Shown: piece after piece, positions 27,148 to 37,859 of the stretch
How positions within the stretch are numbered: the first letter of the stretch is position 1
Layout: the number at the start of each line of letters is the position of its first letter
Source: Nitrosospira sp. Nsp2
GTDB lineage: Bacteria > Pseudomonadota > Gammaproteobacteria > Burkholderiales > Nitrosomonadaceae
DNA length: 64,000 nucleotides
Direction: 5' to 3'
Assembly (NCBI RefSeq): GCF_003050965.1
Contig: NZ_QAOU01000003.1
Coordinates: 1 to 64,000, forward strand
Position numbers and translations under genes: made by a program
Notes under the pieces: generated by a model
Databases searched by the model: none
Told to the model about the DNA's origin: nothing
What the model saw: the letters and a program-made list of their open reading frames with translations, nothing else

Positions 27148-28074
27148 TTAGTCCAACGGGAAGATTCCTTCCAGCGTGGCGAAACACGTGTTCCTTGCAG
27201 TAGCCAGAAAATCTCGGAGATAAGGGCGGGAAGCAGTTTCGGTAAGGGTCGATGCGTAGAGGTCGCTCCACAGTCCGTGCGCGCCGATGCGGCGGGCAAT
27301 CACGTAGTCATGATCGACGTAATTCTGTATTCCCCAACTGGGCAGTGCTGCAATCCCGCGGCGGCTGGCTACAAGCTGGAGGATGGCGACGGTCAGTTCT
27401 GCAGTGCGTCGCTGAGGATGGATGCCGGCGGGTTTCAGTACGTTGAGGATCAGATCGATACGGTCTTCCGGAACCGGGTAGGTAATGAGTGTCAGGTCGG
27501 CAAAATCAGGAGCCTGTAATATTCGTTTCCCGCGTAGGGGATGGTCCGGCGCAAGCACTGCAAGAATCTCGAAACGGAACAAGGGGTGGTGTACCACGCC
27601 CCGTTTCCGCTTGTGTTCCGATCCTATTACGACGTCCGCCCCTCCTTCCTCCAGGAGTTTGACGGGGTCGCTGTGGAAGCCGGAGACGAGATCGAGTTCC
27701 ACATCCGGCCAGTTCTGGCGGAACACATCCATCAGCGGCATCAGCCAATCGAAACAAGTGTGGCATTCCAGCGCTATGCGCAGGCTTCCCGATGCCTGCT
27801 GGGACAGTTTGGCAAGACTGCGTTCGGTCGCCCGGATTTCTTCCAGTACTTTACCAGCCAACGCAACCAGCTGTTTTCCGGCATCGGTGAGCTCGACGGA
27901 TTGTCCCTGGCGCCGCACGATCGGTAGCCCATAGTGGTCCTGCAATGCTTTGATCTGATGTGATAACGCTGACTGGGTCAGGTGTACGCGTTTTGCCGCG
28001 CTCGACACGCTCCCGGTTTCATGAAGTGCCGAGAGTGTACGAAGATGCCGTAGTTCAAGCGTGGAGACTGACAT
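27148..28074 (-). CDS. metR: LysR-family methionine regulator MetR
   Basis: 308 residues. The winged helix-turn-helix is at about 5-65 (AAKRVHLTQSALSHQIKALQ) and the effector domain at about 92-300. It carries the LECHTCFDWLMPLMD stretch characteristic of MetR, which uses homocysteine as co-regulator. It is divergent from metE across 141 bp that contain a MetR-type palindrome. Confidence 0.95.
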   Translation of the reverse strand: MSVSTLELRHLRTLSALHETGSVSSAAKRVHLTQSALSHQIKALQDHYGLPIVRRQGQSVELTDAGKQLVALAGKVLEEIRATERSLAKLSQQASGSLRIALECHTCFDWLMPLMDVFRQNWPDVELDLVSGFHSDPVKLLEEGGADVVIGSEHKRKRGVVHHPLFRFEILAVLAPDHPLRGKRILQAPDFADLTLITYPVPEDRIDLILNVLKPAGIHPQRRTAELTVAILQLVASRRGIAALPSWGIQNYVDHDYVIARRIGAHGLWSDLYASTLTETASRPYLRDFLATARNTCFATLEGIFPLD

Positions 28075-28101
28075 GGGTATAAATTATTTACGGGTTACGT
28101 A

Positions 28102-28114
28102 TGAATTGTATTCA
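28102..28114. promoter_or_regulatory. MetR binding site in the metR-metE interval
   Basis: TGAATTGTATTCA fits the MetR consensus TGAA-N5-TTCA (the central base is G rather than A or T). It lies 28 bp before the metR start and 102 bp before metE, so it can serve autoregulation and metE activation. A degenerate second site (TTCATTTGATTCA) follows at about 28131. Confidence 0.7.
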
Positions 28115-28215
28115 TCAATATTATATAGCGTTTCATTTGATTCATAGGTTAGTCTGTCACACAATCTGTTCTCATTGCAACCGAGTCTGCACCAGAGCAA
28201 TCAAGGAGAGCATTG

Positions 28216-30444
28216 ATGGCACTGACACATAACCTGGGTTTTCCGCGAATCGGCGCCCGGCGTGAGTTGAAACAAGCGCTTGAAGCCTATTGGCGCGCGG
28301 ATATTAGCGACGAAAAGCTTAATGCCACAGCGGCCGAGTTACGGCAGAGGCATTGGACTCTGCAGCGAGACCTCGGCATCGACCTGATTCCGGCTGGAGA
28401 TTTCGCACTGTACGACCAGATGTTGAACATGACAGCACTGCTCGGCGCGGTCCCCGCAAGGTTTAACGCGCAGCAGGACGAAATCGGGCTGGAATTGTAT
28501 TTTGCCATGGCGCGCGGAACCGCGACTCAGCCAGCCATGGAGATGACCAAGTGGTTCGATACCAATTATCACTACATCGTGCCGGAATTCGATGCGGACG
28601 CTCGATTCCGTGTTGCGTCGCCGCAGCTCTTCAAAGAAGTGGCTGAGGCACAGGCGCTCGGCATTTCTCCGAAAGCAGTGCTGATCGGCCCGTTGACATA
28701 TTTGTACCTAGGCAAGGAGAGCACGCCGGGTTTCAGTCGCCTGGATTTGTTACCGCAACTGTTGCCGGTCTATCGCGACATTCTTGGCCAGCTTGCATCA
28801 CTTGGCGTGGAATGGGTGCAGATTGACGAGCCGCTGCTAGCGCTCGATTTGGGAGAGGAATGGCTGCGCGGTCTGGACCAGGCCTATACCGCCCTGGCCG
28901 AGCCCAGGCTGACCAAGCTGCTGTTAACCACTTATTTCGAAGCAGTGGACAAGCATGCCAACCGCCTCAAGGAATTGCCGGTGGACGGCTTGCATATCGA
29001 TTTGTGCCGTGCGCCCGACCAGCTTGAAACTTTTCTCGACCACTACCCTGTCGGGAAGGTGCTCTCACTGGGCATCGTAGATGGACGCAACATATGGCGT
29101 TCTGATCTCGCCCGGTCATTCTCGATGTTGTCACGTGTTCAAGCTATCCTTGGCGAAAGGTTATGGATTGCGCCGAGTTGCTCTCTCCAGCATTGCCCGG
29201 TTGATCTCGAGCTGGAGACGAGGCTGGATGGGGAGATCAAGAACTGGCTGGCATTCGCGGTGCAGAAGCTGCATGAGGTATCGGCCCTCGGACGCGGCGT
29301 GACCCATGGAGAAAGCGCAATATCAGAAATCCTGAGTGCTTCTACCGAGGCAAGTCGGGTACGTGCACAATCAGAACGCATTCACAATCCGGTGGTGCAG
29401 GAGCGTTTGCGAAGCTTGACGCGGAAAGAAAACGAACGCGCCAGCCCATTCCCGGTTCGGCAGTCGCGTCAACGGCAGCGCTTTAAACTCCCGCTGTTGC
29501 CCACCACAACCATAGGCTCGTTTCCGCAAACGGCCGAAATACGGCAGGCGCGCGCTGCCTTCAAAAAAGGCGAGCTTGGCAATTTGCAGTATCTCCAGGC
29601 GATGCGTGACGAGATAGCGCTGGCAATAAGAAAGCAGGAAGAAATCGGCCTGGATGTTCTCGTGCATGGAGAGGCCGAGCGCAACGACATGGTGGAATAT
29701 TTCGGCGAGCAGTTGTGGGGTTATGTTTTTACCGAGAACGGATGGGTGCAGAGTTACGGTTCGCGCTGCGTGAAGCCGCCTATTCTCTACGGGGATATCT
29801 ACCGTCCCGAGCCGATGACGGTTGACTGGATTCAATACGCGCAAAGCCTGACACCCCGACCGGTCAAAGGCATGTTGACCGGTCCTGTAACGATGCTGAT
29901 GTGGTCCTTCGTGCGTGATGATCAGCCTCGTGCCGATACTGCGCTCCAGCTGGCGCTTGCCATCCGTGACGAGGTTGCGGATCTGGAGCGAGCCGGCATC
30001 GGAATGATCCAGATTGACGAGCCGGCATTTCGCGAGGGCCTGCCGCTAAAAAAACCGGACTGGGATGAGTACTTGCAGTGGGCAGTGCGAGCATTCCGCG
30101 TCGCCAGCTCGAGTGTAAGGGACGACACGCAGATACATACCCATATGTGCTACTCCGAGTTCCACGATATCCTGCCCGCCATTGCAGAGATGGATGCCGA
30201 CGTCATTACAATTGAGACCTCGCGCTCACGCATGGAGTTGCTTAACGCATTCGGTCAGTTCAAGTATCCCAACGAGATCGGACCCGGTGTGTATGACATT
30301 CATTCGCCGCGGATTCCCCGGACGGAAGAAATCCTGGAACTGCTGGAAAAGGCGTGCAAAGTGATCGACCCGTCGCAGTTATGGGTTAACCCCGATTGCG
30401 GTTTGAAGACGAGAGGCTGGGTGGAAACAGAGGCTGCCCTGTAG
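28216..30444 (+). CDS. metE: Cobalamin-independent methionine synthase
   Basis: 742 residues. It transfers a methyl group from 5-methyltetrahydropteroyl-triglutamate to homocysteine. Both TIM-barrel halves are present. Zinc ligands are seen in [10 protein letters not shown] (His, Cys) and [11 protein letters not shown] (Cys). Folate and homocysteine residues sit in [13 protein letters not shown] and [17 protein letters not shown] eight bases before ATG 28216 decides the start over an adjacent TTG. It is under divergent MetR control. Confidence 0.97.
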   Translation: MALTHNLGFPRIGARRELKQALEAYWRADISDEKLNATAAELRQRHWTLQRDLGIDLIPAGDFALYDQMLNMTALLGAVPARFNAQQDEIGLELYFAMARGTATQPAMEMTKWFDTNYHYIVPEFDADARFRVASPQLFKEVAEAQALGISPKAVLIGPLTYLYLGKESTPGFSRLDLLPQLLPVYRDILGQLASLGVEWVQIDEPLLALDLGEEWLRGLDQAYTALAEPRLTKLLLTTYFEAVDKHANRLKELPVDGLHIDLCRAPDQLETFLDHYPVGKVLSLGIVDGRNIWRSDLARSFSMLSRVQAILGERLWIAPSCSLQHCPVDLELETRLDGEIKNWLAFAVQKLHEVSALGRGVTHGESAISEILSASTEASRVRAQSERIHNPVVQERLRSLTRKENERASPFPVRQSRQRQRFKLPLLPTTTIGSFPQTAEIRQARAAFKKGELGNLQYLQAMRDEIALAIRKQEEIGLDVLVHGEAERNDMVEYFGEQLWGYVFTENGWVQSYGSRCVKPPILYGDIYRPEPMTVDWIQYAQSLTPRPVKGMLTGPVTMLMWSFVRDDQPRADTALQLALAIRDEVADLERAGIGMIQIDEPAFREGLPLKKPDWDEYLQWAVRAFRVASSSVRDDTQIHTHMCYSEFHDILPAIAEMDADVITIETSRSRMELLNAFGQFKYPNEIGPGVYDIHSPRIPRTEEILELLEKACKVIDPSQLWVNPDCGLKTRGWVETEAAL

Positions 30445-30658
30445 CGAATGGTTGAAGCGGCGCGACTGTTGCGTACGCTTAATCTTCCGAAAATTTCAGT
30501 GAATTAATCCGCCGGCGCAACAGCCTGGGTCCGGGCAATGGGGTTAGCTTAGGTACTGGATTGCTGGCGAAGTAGATGGGCCAGTCGGGGATGGGCCGTC
30601 ACCCGGCTGGCTGGAAATTCCGTAGGCGAATGCCCGTGTCAAGGCTTAACTATCAGAT

Positions 30659-33295
30659 TTAGGTGGCTGCTTCGCATGAAGTTTGCAGGGCCTTGACAAG
30701 CTCCGTTTCCAAACGAAGCAGTGTTCTCGATTTTTGCAATGCATCTCCCGTCACCAGAAACGTATCTTCAGCGCGTTCTCCCAGGGTGTTGACCCGCGCG
30801 CTGTGCACGTTTACGCCAAAGCTGACCAGCACTTGCGCGATACGCGAAAGCAGCCCCGGCTGGTCGCCGGCAACGATCGATAAAATACTGTATTCGCCTT
30901 TTTCGTCCAGTTCGATGTCCACTTCGGGGGCAATGGGAAAATGCCTGAGATGTCGGCTCAAGCGCCCTTTGACCGGAGGCTGTAACGGAGCATGCTCGGC
31001 CAATTGCTGTGCAAGTTCATGCTCGATGAAATCGACTACGTCGCGGTGACGCTGGGCCATATCGAAAGGGTCGAGCACGAGGAAGCTATCGAGTGCGTAA
31101 CCGTGGCGGGCGGTATGTATCCTTGCTTCAACGATATTGCAATCGATGCGGTCGAAGAAACTGCAGATACGCGCAAACAGATCCTTTTGATCGGACGCAT
31201 AGACCAATACCTCAATGCCTGTTCCAGCCGGTGCAATACGGGTCTTCACGAGCGGAGTTAGTGGTTTTGTTTGATGGATCAGGTGGCGCGCATGCCACGC
31301 GATTTGCTGGGGCTCGTGCGACAGCAGATAGGCCGGATCCAGTATCCTCCAGAGCTTCTCGTCCCCACTGACAGCAATATTATCGAGTTGCAGCAACTCC
31401 ATGACCTTGTTCTTCCGGCTGGTCAGCGTCCTGTCGGCATAAGCGGGCTCGCCGCAGAGCTGACGCCGCGCGGCCCGGAACAAATCTTCCAGCAGTTTCG
31501 CCTTCCAGGCGTTCCATACTTTTGGACTGGTACCCCGAATATCGGCTACGGTAAGCAGATAAAGCGCGACAAGGCGTCGCTCGTTACCCATGTGCCCGGC
31601 AAAATCAGCAATCACGTCCGGATCGGCTATGTCTTTTTTTTGCGCAGTCATTGACATGAAAAGATGGTTTTCGACCAGCCAAATGATCAGGTCAGTATCT
31701 TCCGGCGAAAGGGCGTGGTCGTGGCAGAAACGCGCTGCGTCCCTCTTTCCGAGGATCGAATGGTTTCCCTGCCGTCCTTTTGCAATGTCATGGAAGATGC
31801 CCCCGATATAGAGCACTTCAGGCCGCTGGAATTCAACAATAAGCCGGCTGCAAAGCGGATATTCATGGGAAAACTCGGGGGAAAGAAACCGGCGCAGGTT
31901 TCTCACCACCATGAGAATGTGCTCATCTACCGTATAGACGTGAAACAGGTCGTGCTGCATCTGGCCCACGATACGCCCGAACGCCGGGAGGTAGCGTCCT
32001 AGAATGCCGTAGCGATTGAGCAGGCGCAACTCACTCGTCAGCCCGTGCGGTTGACGTAGGATCTCCATGAAATGAGCCCTATTGTGCGGGCTGCGTCGAA
32101 ATGCCGCGTTGATGAGGGGTGCCGCCTGCCACATTGCTCTCAGCGTGGTCGCACTGCGGGCTTTCAGTTCGGGGTGCTGCTGCAGCAGCAGCACGCTTTC
32201 CAGGATCGCGCCTGGCTCCTTGTGGAAAAGATCCTCGTCTCTTGCTTCCAGCCACTCATTTCGCTTCTGGAAACGCTCGTTGATGATGACCGGAACCGCA
32301 TTCGCGCCGGGAGAAATCCTTGCCTCCAGCGTAAGCAACAGAATCGTGTTGATCTGTGTAACGCCCTGGGCGGCGCGATAATACCGCTGCATCAATATCT
32401 CGCTCGCGCGGCGAGGAGGCTTAGCGCCTATGCGAAGCTCATCGGCGAGCGCGGTCTGAAAATCGAACAACAGCCGGTCTTCGCGGCGCCCTGCGAGATA
32501 GTGGAGTCGAATACGGAGGTCTTGCAGAAGAGCCTGATGACGTTGGGCAAGACGAGCTTCACGCGGAGTGATCAAGCCTCCTCTAGCCAAATCAGGCCAG
32601 GATTTTCCGAACCCTGCAGCCCGGCTGACCCACAGGACGTTTTGCAGATCGCGAAGCCCGCCAGGGCTCTCCTTGATGTTGGGCTCAAGATTATGCGTGG
32701 CGTCGTGATAGCGGCCGTGGCGCTGCTCCTGCTCAAGTTGCTTCGCTTGAAAGAAAGCTTCCGGCTCAAGCATGGCCTGCATCGTTTTCGCAAATTCGTC
32801 AAACAACGGGCGATGCCCCGACAGCTGCCGGGCTTCGAGCAAGCTGGTTTGCACCGTGATATCCTTGGCAGCCTCCTCGACGCATTGGGCGATGGTGCGG
32901 ACACTGTGGCCGATTTCCAGTCCGAGATCCCACAATAGTCTAACCCACTGTTCCAGCCGGACCTCGACAGCGCTATCCGCAACGTTGGCGCCGCTACCTT
33001 TCTCCGGAAGCAGCACCAGCAGATCGATGTCTGAATATGGAAAAAGCTGCTGCCTGCCATAGCCGCCGACCGCCAGCAGGGCAATTGAGTCCGGGAGTGC
33101 CATCTCGCGCCAGACCTGGCGAAGGATATCATCGAGCAGCCGGCTGTGGCCGCGCAGCAGGGCTGCGCCGTTGCCATTGCTGTAATAGCGCTGGCGTAAT
33201 GACTCGCGGCCTTGCAGCAGCGCCTGCCTGAATGTCTCAGTACTTGTCTCAGTATTGAAACTGCCGGGAGGCGACCCTGCCTCAAGCGGCCCCAT
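30659..33295 (-). CDS. glnD: PII uridylyltransferase / uridylyl-removing enzyme
   Basis: 878 residues. It senses glutamine and adds or removes UMP on PII proteins. The nucleotidyltransferase site is GGYGRQQLFPYSDIDLL with Asp89 and Asp91. The HD hydrolase domain has GIFHDIAKGRQGNHS. Two C-terminal ACT domains bind glutamine (about 690-770 and 800-870). It starts 5 bp after the map stop, so map-glnD form one transcript. Nitrogen control genes of this kind are constitutive housekeeping. Confidence 0.97.
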   Translation of the reverse strand: MGPLEAGSPPGSFNTETSTETFRQALLQGRESLRQRYYSNGNGAALLRGHSRLLDDILRQVWREMALPDSIALLAVGGYGRQQLFPYSDIDLLVLLPEKGSGANVADSAVEVRLEQWVRLLWDLGLEIGHSVRTIAQCVEEAAKDITVQTSLLEARQLSGHRPLFDEFAKTMQAMLEPEAFFQAKQLEQEQRHGRYHDATHNLEPNIKESPGGLRDLQNVLWVSRAAGFGKSWPDLARGGLITPREARLAQRHQALLQDLRIRLHYLAGRREDRLLFDFQTALADELRIGAKPPRRASEILMQRYYRAAQGVTQINTILLLTLEARISPGANAVPVIINERFQKRNEWLEARDEDLFHKEPGAILESVLLLQQHPELKARSATTLRAMWQAAPLINAAFRRSPHNRAHFMEILRQPHGLTSELRLLNRYGILGRYLPAFGRIVGQMQHDLFHVYTVDEHILMVVRNLRRFLSPEFSHEYPLCSRLIVEFQRPEVLYIGGIFHDIAKGRQGNHSILGKRDAARFCHDHALSPEDTDLIIWLVENHLFMSMTAQKKDIADPDVIADFAGHMGNERRLVALYLLTVADIRGTSPKVWNAWKAKLLEDLFRAARRQLCGEPAYADRTLTSRKNKVMELLQLDNIAVSGDEKLWRILDPAYLLSHEPQQIAWHARHLIHQTKPLTPLVKTRIAPAGTGIEVLVYASDQKDLFARICSFFDRIDCNIVEARIHTARHGYALDSFLVLDPFDMAQRHRDVVDFIEHELAQQLAEHAPLQPPVKGRLSRHLRHFPIAPEVDIELDEKGEYSILSIVAGDQPGLLSRIAQVLVSFGVNVHSARVNTLGERAEDTFLVTGDALQKSRTLLRLETELVKALQTSCEAAT

Positions 33296-33300
33296 GACGG

Positions 33301-34101
33301 TCAGGAGCGGAATACAGGTTTCTGCGGCGCGCCAGCCGATAAGGTCAGCACTTCATATCCGGTTTCGGTGACCAGCACGGTATGCTCCCATTGTGCCGAC
33401 AAGCTATGATCCTTCGTAACAATGGTCCAGCCGTCGGCCATCTGGCGTATAGGAGCTTTGCCCGCGTTAATCATCGGCTCAACCGTGAAAATCATGCCGG
33501 CTTTAAGTTCCAGCCCGGTTCCGGGACGGCCATAATGGAGCACCTGGGGATCTTCATGAAATTTTGCGCCGATGCCGTGGCCGCAGAACTCTCTCACCAC
33601 GCTATATCCCTGACTTTCAGCGAAGCGTTGAATTGCATGGCCGACGTCGCCCAGATGTTTCCCCGGTTTGATCTCCTCAATCCCGCGCCACATCGACTCG
33701 TAAGTAATTTTACACAAGCGTCTGGCTTGGATACCCGGTTCACCCACGAAAAACATGCGGCTGGTATCGCCATGGTACTGGTCCTTGATGACGGTCACAT
33801 CGATGTTGACGATGTCGCCCGACTTGAGTTTTTTATCGCCCGGCACCCCATGACAAACTTGATGATTGACCGAGGTGCAAATTGATTTTGGATACGGCGA
33901 GTACCCCGGGGGCGCATAATTGAGAGGGGCGGGGATAACGTGCTGAACGTCGACCATGTAGTCGTGGCACAGTTTATCAAGTTCATCAGTTGTGACTCCC
34001 GGCTTGACGAACGGGGTGATGTAATCCAGCACCTCCGAGGCAAGCTTCCCCGCCACCCGCATTTTTTCGACTTCCTGCGGGGTCTTTAGAGACACAGTCA
34101 T
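33301..34101 (-). CDS. map: Methionine aminopeptidase, type I
   Basis: 266 residues. It removes the N-terminal methionine of new proteins. The metal ligands appear in VNIDVTV (Asp), HGDTSRMF (Asp), FCGHGIG (His), TVEPMI (Glu) and WEHTVLV (Glu). ATG 34101 (MTVSLKTPQEVEKM) has GGAAA upstream and matches the family; the frame is open 53 codons further upstream without a ribosome site. First gene of map-glnD. Confidence 0.96.
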   Translation of the reverse strand: MTVSLKTPQEVEKMRVAGKLASEVLDYITPFVKPGVTTDELDKLCHDYMVDVQHVIPAPLNYAPPGYSPYPKSICTSVNHQVCHGVPGDKKLKSGDIVNIDVTVIKDQYHGDTSRMFFVGEPGIQARRLCKITYESMWRGIEEIKPGKHLGDVGHAIQRFAESQGYSVVREFCGHGIGAKFHEDPQVLHYGRPGTGLELKAGMIFTVEPMINAGKAPIRQMADGWTIVTKDHSLSAQWEHTVLVTETGYEVLTLSAGAPQKPVFRS

Positions 34102-34310
34102 AGTGGTTTCCGTAGCAGATAACATAAAAACATATGATGGGGGCTGGAGTATCGCATTGCAATACCCGTTGCTGACCCCAAAGATCACGGGCCCGAACGG
34201 GCTTAAGATGATGCAGTCATGGATGCTTACAGGGCGGATATGGAAGCAGACGCAAGCCACGGCACCGGGGCGTCGCGTTCTTTATGCGTCAGGTGGTCGC
34301 AGCTTTCATC

Positions 34311-35132
34311 TCATTTTCTGGTCCGGTCACACTGCACCGTCTCAAGCTTGCTGCCGGGAAACTCCGCTTTTAACGTCTTCATCTTTTCGACAACCTCCTG
34401 CGGAGGATCCCGCAGGACAAACTTTATCTGCTCCAGATACCGTTTCCCCATTACCGCCGACCTTACGCCTGTGCGTTTCAGTTCTTCGAGTAAATCGTCC
34501 GCCTCGTCCTCGTTAACGAAAAAGCCCATGGAAATGGCGTTGTTCCATTGGCCATTGTCCTGGACGTGGTAATAATTGTTAATCCTGAGTCTGCCAAGCT
34601 CTCCCATTTTTCGCACCGCGTGTTCCCTGTTTCTCAGGGGCGGTATGTAGACCCAGTAGCCGCTTCTCTTTCCCACTCCTACGCGCTGTGTCTCGTGGTT
34701 CAGTTGCACTCGGGCCATCGCGGCCTCCATCCGTGCATGCTCTACGCTGAGAAAATCCCCCCATTCCAGACAACTCGCAGGACGTGCGGGCTCAGGAGCC
34801 GCGGACGCGGAAGCCATGGACTCGGAAGCGGTAGACTCGGGAGGAGCGGACGCAGCACGAGGAGGTTCGGGCGCGGCGGGCCCGGGAGCTAAGGATTCAG
34901 GCCGCTCGGACTTTGGGCGAGTCAAAGCAGGAGGAGTGGCCGCGGGTCGCTCGGGCTCGGGACGAGCGGAAGCGGAAAGGGTGGACCCCGCCGGTAGCGC
35001 AGACAATGGTTGTATTCTTTCCGGATGGAATTCTGCGGCCAGCTGCACGCGACCGCTGGCCGCGGGACCCCATTGGATATAGGCCGCAAAAATCAGGTTG
35101 GCAAACAACAGAAGAAAAAAGAGTATTCTCAT
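34311..35132 (-). CDS. Membrane-anchored SPOR-like protein with Pro/Ala-rich linker
   Basis: 273 residues. One N-terminal membrane helix (residues 1-18) is followed by a disordered segment rich in Pro, Ala, Glu and Ser (about 45-120). The C-terminal domain of about 150 residues contains the beta-alpha pattern of SPOR domains (YWVYIPPLRNREHAVRKMGEL and ISMGFFVNEDEADDLLEEL). SPOR domains bind denuded peptidoglycan, so a septal or envelope role is likely. It precedes map by about 210 bp on the same strand. No specific gene name is warranted. Confidence 0.75.
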   Translation of the reverse strand: MRILFFLLLFANLIFAAYIQWGPAASGRVQLAAEFHPERIQPLSALPAGSTLSASARPEPERPAATPPALTRPKSERPESLAPGPAAPEPPRAASAPPESTASESMASASAAPEPARPASCLEWGDFLSVEHARMEAAMARVQLNHETQRVGVGKRSGYWVYIPPLRNREHAVRKMGELGRLRINNYYHVQDNGQWNNAISMGFFVNEDEADDLLEELKRTGVRSAVMGKRYLEQIKFVLRDPPQEVVEKMKTLKAEFPGSKLETVQCDRTRK

Positions 35133-35206
35133 TTACAGGCTTAACGATATTTGCGCCAGATTGACGGCCCGATTGTATCTGGAGGGACCGGCGCCGTCAT
35201 TTATTG

Positions 35207-35623
35207 TTATTGCATTTCGGCTTGGCTCATCGCGCCAGTTTCCATGAACATGAGTTCCCAGATGTGGCCGTCCGGGTCCTGGAACCCATGCCCATACATA
35301 AACCCGTGGTCTTGTGGCTCGTTGTAGGTTGTTCCGCCCGCGGCTACCGCGCAGTTTACCATCTCATCCACTTTCTCCCGGCTTTCACAGGACAAGCAGA
35401 TGAGCACTTCCGTACTTTGCGTTGCGTCGCAGATCTTTTTCGGGGTAAACAGCTTGAACTTTTCCTCGGTCAGCAGCATAACGAAAATGTCGTGGGCCAC
35501 GATCATGCAGGTTGCAGTTTGATCGGTAAATTGAGGATCGAACTTAAAGCCGAGTTTGGTGAAGAATTCCACGGATTTGCCGAGATCTTTCACCGGCAGA
35601 TTCACAAAAATTTTTGTACCCAC
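35207..35623 (-). CDS. VOC-superfamily (glyoxalase/bleomycin-resistance fold) protein
   Basis: 138 residues with the paired beta-alpha-beta-beta-beta modules of the VOC fold. The N-terminus KIFVNLPVKDLGKSVEFF and the C-terminal DPDGHIWELMF are typical of the lactoylglutathione-lyase-like subgroup of unknown substrate. Candidate metal ligand Glu lies in WELMF; the N-terminal ligand position is an Asn rather than His (FVNLPV), so glyoxalase I activity is doubtful. It is divergent from the cytochrome c4 gene. Confidence 0.85.
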   Translation of the reverse strand: MGTKIFVNLPVKDLGKSVEFFTKLGFKFDPQFTDQTATCMIVAHDIFVMLLTEEKFKLFTPKKICDATQSTEVLICLSCESREKVDEMVNCAVAAGGTTYNEPQDHGFMYGHGFQDPDGHIWELMFMETGAMSQAEMQ

Positions 35624-35789
35624 TCTTTCCTCCTTTAATTTCCATTTAACGGCAGACTAGATGAACCACCGCCCGGTTGTGCCATAAGAGCAAGCACGTC
35701 GGTACGCCGTCTTTTCGCGAGCCAATTAAACGGCCTTCCACAAAACGATAGACATGATCAAAACGGTTGATAGTTCAGAAGCTTTCTTG

Positions 35790-35818
35790 TTGTGAACCCG
35801 CCATCGCCCTGATAAAAT
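35790..35818 (+). promoter_or_regulatory. Sigma-70-type promoter of the cytochrome c4 gene
   Basis: TTGTGA (35790-35795) and TAAAAT (35813-35818) are separated by exactly 17 bp. The start site would lie near 35825, giving a leader of about 40 nt. Confidence 0.6.
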
Positions 35819-35864
35819 ACAATGTTATTGACATGGTTATCACTTTTCTTCCGGAGCGTCAGGA

Positions 35865-36524
35865 ATGCAAGGCACGAAACTGATTTCGAATATGATGGTA
35901 TTGGCCGCACTGGCGCTTTCCAATCAGGTTTTTGCGGAAACTTCGCCGGAGGCTGGAAAGATCAAGGGCGACCCGTCTAAAGGTCAGCAAATTGCAACTC
36001 AGGTTTGCGCGGCATGCCACAACGCCGACGGTAATAGCCTTATACCCGCAAATCCAAGCTTGGCCGGACAGCATGCCGAGTATATCACCAAGCAATTGAA
36101 TGATTTCAAGTCCGAGGGCGGGAAGCCGGCGGCGCGGGAAAGCGCGGTAATGAGCGCGATGGTCGCGCCTCTCACCCCCGAGGACATGAAGAATCTTGCT
36201 GCTTACTATGCCCAGCAGAAGCCCAAGCCGGGAGCTGCCAAAGACAAAGCCCTGGCTGAACAGGGCGAGAAAGTATACCGGGGGGGCAACCTCGAGACGA
36301 GTGTTCCTGCTTGCGCAGGATGCCATTCGCCCAATGGTTCTGGTCTTCCGCCTAACTATCCTCGCCTTGCCGGTCAGCACCAGGACTACACCCTGACGCA
36401 ACTGCGCGCATTTCGGAAAGAGCTGCGTTCAAACGATGACAACCAGGTGATGCATATGATCACCACGCGCATGAGCGAAAAGGAAATGCAGGCAGTTTCC
36501 GAGTTTATCTCGGGCCTGCGCTGA
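35865..36524 (+). CDS. Dihaem cytochrome c4
   Basis: 219 residues. A signal peptide ends near residue 25 (VFA). Two similar haem domains follow, with CAACH (residues 47-51 region) and CAGCH (second half) as haem-attachment motifs and later methionines as axial ligands. The periplasmic protein carries electrons to terminal oxidases; in ammonia oxidisers such cytochromes act between the bc1 complex and oxidase. A promoter is visible at 35790 and a strong terminator at 36556. Confidence 0.93.
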   Translation: MQGTKLISNMMVLAALALSNQVFAETSPEAGKIKGDPSKGQQIATQVCAACHNADGNSLIPANPSLAGQHAEYITKQLNDFKSEGGKPAARESAVMSAMVAPLTPEDMKNLAAYYAQQKPKPGAAKDKALAEQGEKVYRGGNLETSVPACAGCHSPNGSGLPPNYPRLAGQHQDYTLTQLRAFRKELRSNDDNQVMHMITTRMSEKEMQAVSEFISGLR

Positions 36525-36555
36525 ACAGAACCGGCCTCGGGGTAGACAACCGCAG

Positions 36556-36580
36556 CGGCCCGCTATCGCGGGCCGTTTTT
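36556..36580 (+). terminator. Intrinsic terminator of the cytochrome c4 gene
   Basis: CGGCCCGC (36556-36563) and GCGGGCCG (36568-36575) with loop TATC and TTTTT behind. It overlaps the last bases of hemL, which is read toward it from the other strand. Confidence 0.9.
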
Positions 36581-37859
36581 ATTTCCATGAATCGAATATT
36601 TTTCCTGCGGCCGTCAGCGTGTTGTTGATTTCCGAATCGCCGTGAGTTGCCGAGACAAACCCGGCTTCAAAGGCTGAGGGCGCGAAATAGTTACCTTCCT
36701 CCAGCATTGCATGAAAAAAGCGGTTAAAAGCTTCCCGGTCGCAACTCATTACTTCCGCGTAACTAGTCGGCAGGCTATTCCGGAAATAGAGGCCGAACAT
36801 TCCCCCCACGGCTTGTGCGCAAAAAACGACGCCGCGCTCCTTCGCGGCAGCGGTAAGGCCGTCAGCTAACTGCCGGGTTGTAGCCGAAAGTTGTTCGTAG
36901 AATCCGGGCTTTTGCACCAGTCGCAACGTCGCGAGTCCAGCGGCCACCGCAACCGGATTGCCCGAAAGCGTGCCGGCCTGGTATACCGCTCCTACCGGCG
37001 CCAAGCACTGCATGATGTCCCGCCTGCCGCCGAACGCCGCCATCGGCATTCCGCCACCGATTACTTTACCGAGCGTGGTGAGATCGGGTTTTATGCCATA
37101 AAGCCCTTGAGCGCATTCCAATCCGACGCGAAAGCCCGTCATTACCTCATCAAAGATCAGTACGCTGCCATGACGCGTGCACAATTCGCGCAGGCCCGGC
37201 AGAAAACCCGGATTCGGCGCCACCAGATTCATGTTGCCCGCCACGGGCTCGACAATGACCGCGGCAATCTCATCGCCGAATTGACTGAACGCTTGCTCGA
37301 TACCAGTGATATCGTTGTAATCCAGCACCACCGTGCTGGCGGCGGTTTCTGCCGGAACCCCGGCAGAACTCGGATTGCCAAACGTCAGGGCCCCCGACCC
37401 TGCTTTCACCAGCAAGGCATCGTCGTGGCCGTGGTAGCAACCCTCAAATTTGATGATGCGGTTACGGCCCGTATACCCTCGCGCAAGACGAATCGCGCTC
37501 ATCGTGGCCTCGGTACCCGAACTGACCAGTCTCACTTGCTCGATCGAAGGAACAAGATTGCACAGCAGTTCGGCGATTTCCAGCTCCGCCGCTGTAGGCG
37601 CTCCAAAGGTCAGCCCCTTTTGTGCCGCAGCCTGCACTGCCGCCACCACTTCCGGGTGGGCATGACCAAGAATCAGAGGGCCCCAGGAACCGACGTAATC
37701 GATATAAGCTTTACCATCCGCGTCCCACGCCCGAGGGCCCAGCCCCCGCTCGAAAAATACGGGCGTGCCACCCACTGACTTGAAGGCGCGGACCGGTGAA
37801 TTTACCCCGCCGGGAATATATTTTTGAGAGCGTTCAAATAATTGCTGGTTACGTGACAT
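36579..37859 (-). CDS. hemL: Glutamate-1-semialdehyde 2,1-aminomutase
   Basis: 426 residues. This PLP enzyme makes 5-aminolevulinate in the C5 haem route. The Schiff-base lysine is Lys265 in [12 protein letters not shown]. The N-terminal [16 protein letters not shown] segment is standard. ATG 37859 overlaps the thiE stop by one base (TAATG), so it is coupled to thiD-thiE. It uses the product of HemA (21874-23127). Confidence 0.98.
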   Translation of the reverse strand: MSRNQQLFERSQKYIPGGVNSPVRAFKSVGGTPVFFERGLGPRAWDADGKAYIDYVGSWGPLILGHAHPEVVAAVQAAAQKGLTFGAPTAAELEIAELLCNLVPSIEQVRLVSSGTEATMSAIRLARGYTGRNRIIKFEGCYHGHDDALLVKAGSGALTFGNPSSAGVPAETAASTVVLDYNDITGIEQAFSQFGDEIAAVIVEPVAGNMNLVAPNPGFLPGLRELCTRHGSVLIFDEVMTGFRVGLECAQGLYGIKPDLTTLGKVIGGGMPMAAFGGRRDIMQCLAPVGAVYQAGTLSGNPVAVAAGLATLRLVQKPGFYEQLSATTRQLADGLTAAAKERGVVFCAQAVGGMFGLYFRNSLPTSYAEVMSCDREAFNRFFHAMLEEGNYFAPSAFEAGFVSATHGDSEINNTLTAAGKIFDSWK

